This document shows, piece by piece, positions 11,577 through 19,291 of a DNA stretch of 37,475 bases. The notes beneath the pieces were generated by a model, which searched no databases, was not told where the DNA came from, and saw only the letters and a program-made list of their open reading frames with translations. Source of the DNA: a virus; the IMG/VR virus record IMGVR_UViG_3300020183_000224, positions 1 through 37,475 of that record. One strand, given 5' to 3'. The stretch's first letter is position 1, and each line of letters begins with the position of its first letter. The position numbers were made by a program, and so were the translations under genes.

Positions 11577-12804
11577 GTTTATTAACTAGATGCCATAATG
11601 CTAAATTTTTAACATACCTACTTATATCGCCTGGCGAAACTTGCGGCGATGCCCCAGCTTTATTCATTTCTATCGTCCATTGATTTAAAGTAGGAAATTT
11701 TTCTGCATTAGCATGTTTTGCTAACAATCGTTTTCCATTACCATTTAATTCTTTGAATAACGAAGAAGGGCCTGGGCCAGATTTAATCATGATAGCAGTT
11801 TTCATTCCTAAATTTACATTATTTAGTGCACGACGATATGCAGTATCTATAGAATCTTTTGAAATGTTGCCTTTAAAAATAAACCAAGTATTTGCAACAT
11901 CGTCGCCCACAGCCATATATGTTAACGTAGGATTTGATATTACAGGTTTAAATAGTTTTGTTTTTTCTTTTGATTTCGATGCATTTGATTTTAACCTATC
12001 TCGCATTTTTTTCAAATCGTTTTTAGACGGCCAATATCCTTTATTACCAGATTTCTTTTTTGCACGTTCGATGACTTTTAATGCTTTAGCTTCTGCACTG
12101 TTTGGATTCATTCTTACCGCTCGAATATACTCATCAGCAGTAAGATTACCTAATTTAAATTCTTGCAAATATAATTTATGTAGTTCGTCAATTGTTTTTT
12201 CAAACGCTGCAGGATTATTGGCAAGTTGTTTGATTTGTTCTTTTTCTGCAGTAGTTGTTAATTGATTTTTTTTATCTCCTTTGATAATTCGTTGAATAAT
12301 ACTTTGACGCTTACTCGTACTATTTAACGATGTTATAGTATCATGTAATAATTCTGCTTTATCGCCTTTATAATTTTTTATACCATCTATTACTGCTTTT
12401 GCTAATCTAGTTGCTCGACGAGCTTTGTACCACCATACAAATCCAACCCCCGTTGCGACAACGAGCGCTGCTGCAGCAATGAGATAATATCGCACCGGCC
12501 AGCCCGAAAGCATCATAGGTTCATCGCCTGCTGTATTTAAGTATTTATCTCCCGTTGTCTCTAATCCATCCGGTTTCCAACAAAATGCACTTTTTATAGT
12601 TGCATTATCAAACGGCCCCGTCGGATCTAAATCTAACTCCGCAGATTTTGATGGGTATTGTTTATTAAACCATGCTCTAAATGCATCGCCTTTTTCTTGA
12701 TTCCAATCATCAGGTAAAATACAAGGACCTGATGCTTCTGTTAATCGTATTTTATTAGACAATATCATACTTTCTAATAATGTCATATCGTAATTATATT
12801 TCAT
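11569..12804 (-). CDS. membrane-anchored virion protein with LxE leader, 411 aa
   Basis: A 411-residue protein on the minus strand. The N-terminus contains RLTEA with L-x-E at 21-23, and also LLE at 9-11. Residues 32-75 (GDAFRAWFNKQYPSKSAEL, then LDPTGPFDNATIKSAF) match a short domain repeatedly seen in marine phage virion proteins. Residues 106-125 form a clear transmembrane helix followed by WWYKARRATR. The C-terminal 280 residues are basic and helical with no recognised motif. It is last in a four-gene leftward operon, 8 nt after the gene at 14156-12813. A role at or across the host membrane is inferred from the helix and the leader; enzymatic function is unknown. Confidence 0.7.
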   Translation of the reverse strand: MKYNYDMTLLESMILSNKIRLTEASGPCILPDDWNQEKGDAFRAWFNKQYPSKSAELDLDPTGPFDNATIKSAFCWKPDGLETTGDKYLNTAGDEPMMLSGWPVRYYLIAAAALVVATGVGFVWWYKARRATRLAKAVIDGIKNYKGDKAELLHDTITSLNSTSKRQSIIQRIIKGDKKNQLTTTAEKEQIKQLANNPAAFEKTIDELHKLYLQEFKLGNLTADEYIRAVRMNPNSAEAKALKVIERAKKKSGNKGYWPSKNDLKKMRDRLKSNASKSKEKTKLFKPVISNPTLTYMAVGDDVANTWFIFKGNISKDSIDTAYRRALNNVNLGMKTAIMIKSGPGPSSLFKELNGNGKRLLAKHANAEKFPTLNQWTIEMNKAGASPQVSPGDISRYVKNLALWHLVNKPI

Positions 12805-12812
12805 ATAAAATC

Positions 12813-14156
12813 CTATTTAATTGTAGATATATCCTTTCCCGTTACCTCTTTATAAAAATCTGCTATTCTTTGATTATTTTTTTGTTCTAAACTAGTATTC
12901 ATGATATATTGATTGTATATTTTATCCCATATGGAATTAACTGCAACATTAGTAGCTGCAGAATATTTCCCCCACATAATGCTAAAATTTGCTATATTAA
13001 ACGTGCCGTTTGCTAAGCCAATAATTATTTTATCTTTTGCAGTAAGTCGTCCGAACCCCGCAGCTGCAGTTTCAGCGCCTTTCATTTTCATTACTGCTTT
13101 CATTGCCGCTCGTTGAGCACTAATTCGAGCTGCTTCGTCAAATATTGGTTTAATAAGATTTTTTGCTCCAAATAATGCTTTTACTATTTGTTGTTCGAAT
13201 TGAGAAAATTTAGCATTTTTGCTAGCAAGTTTTGCTCCTAATTTTATTAACTTTTTTGACCCTAATTTAGCCATAAGCTCTACTAATTGAGGTAGTTTTC
13301 CAGCAAGTTTAAATACACCTGGCATAATAGAAAGTATACCTTGTACTCCCGCTTGATAATATTCACCTTCTGATGCGTACCATCCAGCATTTATTAAACC
13401 AATACCCATTGAAATCAAATAACCATATGGACCTGCTATCGACGTAAGAATTTCTAACACTATCAAGATTTCATGTCGATATTCTACAGCAAAGTCAACA
13501 ATAGCTTTTGTTGTACTAGATTGCCATATTTTTTTTTCTAATGATGCAATGTATTTAATTTTATTGTATGTTTTTTCTAATATACTAAGCGTAGCAGTTC
13601 CAGCATTAATTTTTTTTAAATGTGTAATAATTTTATTTAAACGACTTTCTGTTTTCCAATGATTGCGATTATGTAATAATTCTAATCCAATGGTACCAGC
13701 TGGAGATAATTTTGTCGATATGTTATGTTGTGCTAAACTTTTAACATAACTATCTGTATACGTACCGAAGAAACTAATAATGTATTGTCCTATCCCACGA
13801 CCTCCAGATAACTTTTGTAACTCTCGTTGAGTTTCATCGAATTCTTTTTTATCCTTGATTGCAAGTATAGCTCGGGTTGCATTGTTTTCGTTATCTGATA
13901 TGGTGCTTTTTGCATCATATATAATTCTAGCAATCCATTGAGCCTGCGTTCCTTTAAGTGGCATACCATATCCGCCAGTAAGTCCTGGAATAGGTCTAAG
14001 TCCCCGTTTAGCTAAAATGTCCTTTTCTAGTTGCTTGTTTTGCTGTTGCCGTTTTTGATTAGCACGAATTGTATCGATATTATCAAATGACGGTTGTTCT
14101 TGCAAATGCATGACATGTTTCATTAATATATTAATTTGTTGTTCGGATAATTTCAT
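12813..14156 (-). CDS. toxin-like or membrane-active virion protein with LxE leader, 447 aa
   Basis: A 447-residue protein beginning with an amphipathic helix that ends MHLQEQ (L-x-E at 18-20). Residues 75-130 (ARIIYDAKSTISDNENNATRA, then FDETQRELQ) resemble annexin-like repeats found in phage structural proteins. Residues 220-300 form a hydrophobic, Gly-rich core, with LVLEILTSIAGPYGYLISM-like sequence and YYQAGVQGILSIMPG. This resembles the pre-toxin regions of polymorphic toxins. The C-terminal third is basic and helical. It overlaps the upstream gene by 4 nt (ATGA), so it is translationally coupled. Pore formation or effector delivery is a hypothesis; no catalytic motif is visible. Confidence 0.65.
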   Translation of the reverse strand: MKLSEQQINILMKHVMHLQEQPSFDNIDTIRANQKRQQQNKQLEKDILAKRGLRPIPGLTGGYGMPLKGTQAQWIARIIYDAKSTISDNENNATRAILAIKDKKEFDETQRELQKLSGGRGIGQYIISFFGTYTDSYVKSLAQHNISTKLSPAGTIGLELLHNRNHWKTESRLNKIITHLKKINAGTATLSILEKTYNKIKYIASLEKKIWQSSTTKAIVDFAVEYRHEILIVLEILTSIAGPYGYLISMGIGLINAGWYASEGEYYQAGVQGILSIMPGVFKLAGKLPQLVELMAKLGSKKLIKLGAKLASKNAKFSQFEQQIVKALFGAKNLIKPIFDEAARISAQRAAMKAVMKMKGAETAAAGFGRLTAKDKIIIGLANGTFNIANFSIMWGKYSAATNVAVNSIWDKIYNQYIMNTSLEQKNNQRIADFYKEVTGKDISTIK

Positions 14157-15961
14157 TGCGCAAATTTTGTACCTTCAAAGAAATCGATTGCATCTTGTCC
14201 CGTTAATTTACCTCTTTTTGGTTTATTAAATGCATCCATTTTAGTATAATCAATATAATATGCATTAACCCAATATTTTGGATCGGTTGAGATTGTTTCA
14301 GATGTATCGCTAATACCGGCAGCTACTGCAGCTTTGATCAAGGCTTTCAAATCACCTTTAGCAGTTGCCGTTACGGTCTTTGAAAGTAGCGGCTCGAAAT
14401 CTGCTTTAAATTGTTCGTAGTAAAAACTACCATTACCGGCTTTACTATATATAGCATCAGATAATGCTAAATTATTCACTTCTTTTAACCACGCAGCAAC
14501 ATCAGTTCCGGTTAATTGTGTAAACAACGGAGATGCAGCGTTTTTGAATTGTGCATAAATTAAATTTCCATTACGAGTATATCCTGTAGTATTTAAACGT
14601 CCTGCTTCATCAATACCCAAGACTCCTTTTGCACCTTTGTCCGCCAAATCACCAGTTGTTAGGTTGCCGGTATCTACTCCAAATGGTGCTATTGAAGTTT
14701 GAAATGCTTCTTTTTTCATACCTTTATATTCAGCTTCGATAACATTTTTAGTAAGGGCACCTTTGTTTATAGTTCCAATATCTTGACTTTTTGCATTTTC
14801 AATTGCGGTTGAAATGTCTCCATTTGCCCCAACAACATCCATTATTTTTTTATTAAGACCTGGCAAGTCTCCTTGTGAGTTACCGAAAGTCCAACCACCA
14901 CTTACACCTAAAAATATCTGGCCAGATGGCGTGCCATACAAAGCCCATTGCAACATTGCACCCTTTAAACCCAAATTTAATCTATAGTACTCCGTACGCC
15001 ACTCTGCAGATTTGTCATCAGGAAATTTTGTTTTATCTGGGTATTTCATTCTTGTCGAACCAGGTCCTTCATTGTATGCTCTTTGTGCATTACGTTGCAT
15101 TTCGGTATATGCATTATCAATAATATTTTTCCATTCAACGGTATCTTTTAAATAATCCATATCTTGACCAACCCCTAAACCGGCAGTATAACTTACTGAC
15201 CATTTAATATCTGGAGTACCAATCGGTGTAATAACTTTTTCCGTTCCTTCTTGCTTGGCTGTTATGAGAAATTGTCGAAACTCTTGACCAGTTAATGGTA
15301 CTACGACAATCGTTGCTTGAATAAGTTTGCTTTCTAAGTATTTTTTTACAGCTTCACCGCGCGCCGTTGCAAGGTATTCATTTCCATTAGTTTTAGCCCA
15401 CTCTACAGATTCGGGCGTTGGTTTGCCATTAGCATCATACTTTAAATTACCACCATAATCGTGATCTAATTTTTTATGCGAAGCTGGTACAGTACTCCCA
15501 GGAAAATCTCCGGGTCTTGGGGCTGTACTAGCTGGTGAAGGGGTTGCTGTAGATACAATTTCAATTATTGTTTTGCCATCTGGTACATTTAATTTAGCAC
15601 CTTGTTCAGTCAATTTAGTTATCAAGTTATCTAGTTCCGTTTGTAACGCTTTAGGATTTTTTACGCCCTTTTCCATTGTAACGAAATTATTATAAAATTC
15701 ATCTTCTAACGTTTCAGGCTCCGGATTAATTGGTATAAATTCTTGCGTTTTTGTTAAAATTACATTTTTATATGAGCCTCCTACTTTACTTTGCCATGCT
15801 TCAAATTCTCGATATGCATCGCCTTGTGCTTTTAATAGCGCAATTGCTGCAGCTTGTTTGTCACCTTGTTCTAGCAAATACTTATATACAAACAATTGCT
15901 TGTTTATATTTTTACCTCCAAATCGAAGTAAATTTTCTGCTAATATGCGTTCTAAATTCAT
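14153..15961 (-). CDS. virion protein with LxE leader and OmpA-like segment, 602 aa
   Basis: A 602-residue protein beginning MNLERILAEN (LAE at 7-9), with a second possible cut at YLLEQ (29-31). Around residues 110-215, IIEIVSTATPSP, then NEYLATARGEAVKKYLESK and ATIVVVPL, follow the strand-helix-strand pattern of OmpA-like peptidoglycan-binding domains with a Pro/Ser-rich insertion. The remainder has Gly-rich, beta-prone segments (GQIFLGVSGGWTFGN) and is unassigned. A late-type motif lies about 30 nt upstream on the minus strand. It is coupled to the next leftward gene by ATGA. An envelope-contacting, capsid- or tail-carried role is inferred. The OmpA match is degenerate, so confidence in it is moderate. 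Confidence 0.65.
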   Translation of the reverse strand: MNLERILAENLLRFGGKNINKQLFVYKYLLEQGDKQAAAIALLKAQGDAYREFEAWQSKVGGSYKNVILTKTQEFIPINPEPETLEDEFYNNFVTMEKGVKNPKALQTELDNLITKLTEQGAKLNVPDGKTIIEIVSTATPSPASTAPRPGDFPGSTVPASHKKLDHDYGGNLKYDANGKPTPESVEWAKTNGNEYLATARGEAVKKYLESKLIQATIVVVPLTGQEFRQFLITAKQEGTEKVITPIGTPDIKWSVSYTAGLGVGQDMDYLKDTVEWKNIIDNAYTEMQRNAQRAYNEGPGSTRMKYPDKTKFPDDKSAEWRTEYYRLNLGLKGAMLQWALYGTPSGQIFLGVSGGWTFGNSQGDLPGLNKKIMDVVGANGDISTAIENAKSQDIGTINKGALTKNVIEAEYKGMKKEAFQTSIAPFGVDTGNLTTGDLADKGAKGVLGIDEAGRLNTTGYTRNGNLIYAQFKNAASPLFTQLTGTDVAAWLKEVNNLALSDAIYSKAGNGSFYYEQFKADFEPLLSKTVTATAKGDLKALIKAAVAAGISDTSETISTDPKYWVNAYYIDYTKMDAFNKPKRGKLTGQDAIDFFEGTKFAQ

Positions 15962-15991
15962 AAAGTTTACCTTTTAATATTTTTCTTTAAT

Positions 15992-15998
15992 ATAAATA
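15992..15998 (-). promoter_or_regulatory. putative late promoter motif (TATTTAT on minus strand)
   Basis: Reads TATTTATATTAAAG on the minus strand, 30 nt before the ATG at 15961, with AAAAGG as a ribosome binding site. An overlapping TATTTAT also exists on the plus strand here (15997-16003) but faces no gene. Confidence 0.45.
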
Positions 15999-16031
15999 TT
16001 TATTCAAACTATTTTATTGTTATTTTTGTTG

Positions 16032-17207
16032 TTATGGAACTGCATCAAAAAATCTATTGTATACTCCTGCAGCAACCAATAATTCGTATACCATTGGAAC
16101 TTTAGTTTGCAGTTGAGCTTTTCCAGGAGGATTAATTATATATTCTTTAGCAGGAAATGCAAGTTTGACAGCCGTAGGAATACCCATGTTACCTGGATCT
16201 GGTTCTTGTTTTACTTTAATCAATTGATTTTTAGCATTATATTCAAACGTCCATCTAACTACAGGCTTTACCCTAGTGTCTTTTCCTTGTCCTTCTCCTG
16301 GTAGATATTTTAATTCCCATTCAATTAATGGATCAACTATGCCTTGTTGCGCGAGTGTCGCGTCGCCACCGACATTCCCCCATAGTATGGTTTTATTTGC
16401 TAATCCAGCTTTTAATTCTTCCGCCGTTACCGGATATTTAATTATATCTTCTTTTCCTGATAATGTAATTATTATAATAGCCGATTGTCCTGGGTTTTTA
16501 TAAAATCCGGTATCTCGTTTATCATCTAATACGCCACCGGTGGCGACTACGCCTGCTTTAATTATTTCTTCATACCCTTGACCTTTTGCTGGATCTGGTA
16601 CCATAATGCCGTTTGTAACCATTAATGCTTTTAAATTGGTTGCAAGATCTGCAACTCGTTTTTTTGCTAATTCTACATTAGATTTATAACCAGATATCAT
16701 GGTTTGATTGGTAAATGTTTTTGTTACGCCTCTTGTTTTTAAATCTGCAAGATCATAATCTGATATATCGCCTAATCCTTGGCCGGGTGTAGTCCATCCA
16801 GCATATGCGCCAAACGAATTTGATGGATTCATCCCTGCATCTAATGTAGAATTATGTGTATCATATTGCGTTGGTGTTCCGTTATAGTTATTACTAGAAC
16901 CTGCATATATTTCAAGTTTTTGTATAGCTAAATTATTTGCAGTTTTTAGTGCCTTTGCTGTGGTATTGGCTTCAATTGCTGCATTTACTTTTGTCCATAT
17001 ATCGTTTATGAACGGTTTTGAATCGGTCGCGCCCGCAGCATATGCAATTCCGATACTAGGTATTGTTATTGTTACCCAATCTTGCGCAGCTTCAAATAAA
17101 AATTTATTAATTCGATTAGTTAATTTTAATTTACTTGATTCTGTTAGATTTTTTGTATTAATATCTAATAATTTTTTTGCAAATAAATATTCTAAATATG
17201 AATTCAT
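16032..17207 (-). CDS. virion protein with LxE leader and OmpA-like domain, 391 aa
   Basis: A 391-residue protein on the minus strand. A basic helical N-terminus ends KFLFEAAQDW (LFE at 37-39), a plausible prohead-protease site followed by Ala-Ala. Residues about 85-230 follow an OmpA-like domain. IQKLEIYAGSSNN gives the first strand, SNVELAKKRVADLATNLKALM the signature helix with the N-x-x-L-x-x-x-R-x pattern, and SAIIIITLSG the final strand. The C-terminal part is beta-rich (IEWELKYLPG, VVRWTFEYN). It is the first gene of the leftward operon, 26 nt after a minus-strand late-type motif. Peptidoglycan binding is inferred from the OmpA pattern; the key Asp/Arg contacts were not verified. Confidence 0.68.
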   Translation of the reverse strand: MNSYLEYLFAKKLLDINTKNLTESSKLKLTNRINKFLFEAAQDWVTITIPSIGIAYAAGATDSKPFINDIWTKVNAAIEANTTAKALKTANNLAIQKLEIYAGSSNNYNGTPTQYDTHNSTLDAGMNPSNSFGAYAGWTTPGQGLGDISDYDLADLKTRGVTKTFTNQTMISGYKSNVELAKKRVADLATNLKALMVTNGIMVPDPAKGQGYEEIIKAGVVATGGVLDDKRDTGFYKNPGQSAIIIITLSGKEDIIKYPVTAEELKAGLANKTILWGNVGGDATLAQQGIVDPLIEWELKYLPGEGQGKDTRVKPVVRWTFEYNAKNQLIKVKQEPDPGNMGIPTAVKLAFPAKEYIINPPGKAQLQTKVPMVYELLVAAGVYNRFFDAVP

Positions 17208-17232
17208 TGTATCCCTAAATAATATGTTTTAT

Positions 17233-17239
17233 ATAAATA
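17233..17239 (-). promoter_or_regulatory. putative late promoter motif (TATTTAT on minus strand)
   Basis: Reads ATATTTATATAAAA on the minus strand, 25 nt before the ATG at 17207. It heads the four-gene leftward operon and shares the divergent gap with the rightward promoter at 17264. Confidence 0.5.
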
Positions 17240-17263
17240 TCACGTAAAATAATATACTATTTT

Positions 17264-17292
17264 TTGGATTCATGCAAAAATTTTTATAATAT
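17264..17292 (+). promoter_or_regulatory. sigma70-like promoter for the CAP gene
   Basis: TTGGAT at 17264-17269 is followed by overlapping -10 candidates TATAAT (17285-17290, 15 bp) and TAATAT (17287-17292, 17 bp). The same TTGGAT start occurs at 436 and 17994. Leader AATAAGTTATG matches that of the HD gene at 20385. Confidence 0.5.
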
Positions 17293-17313
17293 AAATGTAT
17301 AAAATAATAAGTT

Positions 17314-17988
17314 ATGAAAAAATTATTTAGTTTAGTAGTTGTGGCAATTGCAAGTTTTAATTCAATTGCACAAAAACATTATCCAGGATGTTCTGGTAGT
17401 GTAAGTGATGTAATCATGTTTGATATTACAAATACAAATAAATACAATGGTAAATCTGAAACCGCTGTATTAACAAAATTTGATAGTATCGAAAGAATAA
17501 CGTTGGAACGATTCATTATTGATCGTTTTAATTATTATCGCAAGTTGAATGGAGCAAAACCATTAACTTATGATGTATCTATTCGTCCTGCAGCATACCA
17601 TCATGCTTTATATCAAAGATTAGCTGGAGAACAAACCCATTCTGAAAAAATTGATATTACTAATTTTACAGAATTAGATATTATGGGTAGATTTGCATTA
17701 TTAAATAAAAACGTGCACGCATATATCGGTGAAGGATTAATTCATCAAGGATTTCAAATTCCAGGCGCATTTTCAGATTGTCCTAAAGTTACCTATAAAC
17801 GATTAGTAGATATGTTTTTCACTCCTGGTATGGGGTATCCAACTTCTTCAGCGCATTGGAATGATATCATGAATCCAAAATGGGATGCTATTTGTTTGTA
17901 TTATGATTTTGAATATGTTGAGCCAATTTCATCAAAAACACGCTATATTATGGCAAATGTAACATTAGTATATACTAAATACAATTGA
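17314..17988 (+). CDS. secreted CAP/SCP-like protein
   Basis: A 224-residue protein with a typical signal peptide (MKKLFSLVVVAIASFNSIA, likely cut before Gln-20, not a lipoprotein). A CAP superfamily domain follows. LERFIIDRFNYYRKLNGAKPL at residues 64-84, AAYHHALY (93-100), THSE (108-111), GEG (139-141) and SAHWNDIMNPKWD (179-191) match the His-Glu-Glu-His type core and the helix-strand order of SCP/PR-1 proteins. It should be exported to the periplasm or beyond during infection. CAP proteins in bacteria and eukaryotes bind lipids or act at surfaces, but a phage role is not known to me. It has its own promoter and is monocistronic. Confidence 0.78.
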   Translation: MKKLFSLVVVAIASFNSIAQKHYPGCSGSVSDVIMFDITNTNKYNGKSETAVLTKFDSIERITLERFIIDRFNYYRKLNGAKPLTYDVSIRPAAYHHALYQRLAGEQTHSEKIDITNFTELDIMGRFALLNKNVHAYIGEGLIHQGFQIPGAFSDCPKVTYKRLVDMFFTPGMGYPTSSAHWNDIMNPKWDAICLYYDFEYVEPISSKTRYIMANVTLVYTKYN

Positions 17989-17993
17989 TATAT

Positions 17994-18022
17994 TTGGATT
18001 TTTCATTCTTTTTACATAAATT
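17994..18022 (+). promoter_or_regulatory. sigma70-like promoter for the UV endonuclease gene
   Basis: TTGGAT (17994-17999), 17 bp, then TAAATT (18017-18022). It is almost a copy of the promoter of the AAA+ gene at 436-464, including TTGGATTTTTC and ATAAATTAAAA, so the two genes are probably expressed together. Confidence 0.6.
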
Positions 18023-18036
18023 AAAATAAAACATAT

Positions 18037-19062
18037 ATGATACGTTTCGGTTATGCTTGTATCAACATGGAGTTATCCGGCCAAGGTATCCGTACCGGTC
18101 GTGCCATGATTGATCGCAAATTTAAATTAGGTGGTTTGCAGTTAGCATCCGACATTGCACTTGCCAACGCCCGCGATTTGTTAACTATTCTGCAATGGAA
18201 TGAAGCACATGGTATTCGTTTGTTTCGTTTAGGCTCTGAATTGTTTCCTCGTTGGAATCATTACGAGCTAGCAGATTTGCCCGACATTGATCTTATTGCG
18301 CAGCATCTTCGTGCCGCAGGTGATTATGCCCGCGCTCATGGTCATCGCATCACAACACATCCTGGTCCATTTCATATTCTAGGTAGTCCCGATGCCATAG
18401 TTGTTGATAATTCTATCATTGGTCTTGAACGACATTCTGAGCTATTTGATATGATGGGCTTTGCTCCTAGCTTTGAGAACAAGATCAATATTCATGTTGG
18501 TGCTACCTACAACGATAAACCTGGTACCATTGCACGGTGGTTGCGTAACTACGATCGTCTTTCAGATTCTTGCAAGGCTCGTTTAGTTATTGAGAATGAT
18601 GACAAGGCCTCCATGTATTCGGTGTGCGAATTGTATGAGATGTTGCACGCAGAAATTGCTATACCTATTACGTTTGACTATTGGCATCACACATTCAATA
18701 CTGGTGACTTATCCGAACAAGAAGCATTCTTTATGGCTCGCGAAACTTGGCAACGTCATGGTGCCACACAATGTACTCATTACAGCGAGTCTCGTCGACG
18801 TGAAGCACAGATTCTTATTGAGCGTATGTTTGCACATCACAACATTGACATTGCCGATTTGCCCCAATGGCCTACCTTTCACAAACAATACAAGGAGTTT
18901 ACCAAGATCAAGGAGCAGGCTCATGCTGACTACATTACACGACTTCCTGCTACATATGGTGTTGCAGATCTCGATGTTATGGTTGAGGCAAAGGCTAAAG
19001 AACAATCATTAATTGCTTTAAACGTTGAATGTTGTCAAATCACTCAATTAATTTTAGAATAA
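18037..19062 (+). CDS. uvsE: UV damage endonuclease, UvdE/UvsE family
   Basis: A 341-residue TIM-barrel nuclease that cuts 5' of UV photoproducts using divalent metals. Family signatures appear in order: IRFGYACINM at the start, IRLFRLGSELFPRW (about 60-73), THPGPFH (107-113), NIHVGATYNDK (about 150-160), LVIENDDK (about 184-191) and FDYWHHTFN (about 208-216). These hold the His, Glu and Asp metal ligands. The length is slightly above the usual 300 or so because of a C-terminal extension. Codons are noticeably richer in G and C than in the neighbouring genes, and the promoter copies that of the ATPase gene. It gives the phage DNA-repair capacity, as UvsE-type and DenV enzymes do in other phages. 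Confidence 0.92.
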   Translation: MIRFGYACINMELSGQGIRTGRAMIDRKFKLGGLQLASDIALANARDLLTILQWNEAHGIRLFRLGSELFPRWNHYELADLPDIDLIAQHLRAAGDYARAHGHRITTHPGPFHILGSPDAIVVDNSIIGLERHSELFDMMGFAPSFENKINIHVGATYNDKPGTIARWLRNYDRLSDSCKARLVIENDDKASMYSVCELYEMLHAEIAIPITFDYWHHTFNTGDLSEQEAFFMARETWQRHGATQCTHYSESRRREAQILIERMFAHHNIDIADLPQWPTFHKQYKEFTKIKEQAHADYITRLPATYGVADLDVMVEAKAKEQSLIALNVECCQITQLILE

Positions 19063-19064
19063 TA

Positions 19065-19071
19065 TATTTAT
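19065..19071 (+). promoter_or_regulatory. putative late promoter motif TATTTAT
   Basis: TATTTATTATATAT in a very AT-rich gap, 37 nt before the ATG at 19109; AAAGG serves as ribosome binding site. The distance is the longest of the set, so it is a weaker case. Confidence 0.35.
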
Positions 19072-19108
19072 TATATATAATATTAATAATATAAAATAAA
19101 GGTTATTT

Positions 19109-19291
19109 ATGAAAGCAGATTATAAGTATAAAGCAAAAATTACGGATGATATTACGGATGCACACGAAACAATCCGTGTTACGGCAAAGGCACTAACTGA
19201 AGGTAAAATTGATAAAGCTTCGGCGCTAGATAATTTAGCTCGAGCGCTAAAAAAATTAGAAACTGCAAAATACTACATTGATAGAGGTTAA
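19109..19291 (+). CDS. small helical protein of unknown function, 60 aa
   Basis: A 60-residue, highly charged protein, predicted as two helices (DAHETIRVTAKALTEGK and ASALDNLARALKKLETAKYY). No membrane segment or cysteine. AAAGG lies upstream of the ATG. Its stop shares a base with the start of the membrane protein that follows (TAATG), so the two are coupled. Function unknown. Confidence 0.6.
   Translation: MKADYKYKAKITDDITDAHETIRVTAKALTEGKIDKASALDNLARALKKLETAKYYIDRG

Noticed and set aside
11753-12265. 170-residue rightward frame opposite the 411-residue leftward gene
   Set aside because: It is Phe/Ser/Leu-rich, as expected of the complement of an AT-rich coding strand, has no ribosome binding site, and lies inside a gene with clear domain structure.
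15975-16003. Rightward late motif TATTTAT at 15997
   Set aside because: No rightward gene follows; the overlap arises because the minus-strand motif is partly self-complementary.
18590-19012. 140-codon frame inside the UV endonuclease gene
   Set aside because: Cys/Leu/His-rich out-of-frame shadow of a gene with full family signatures.
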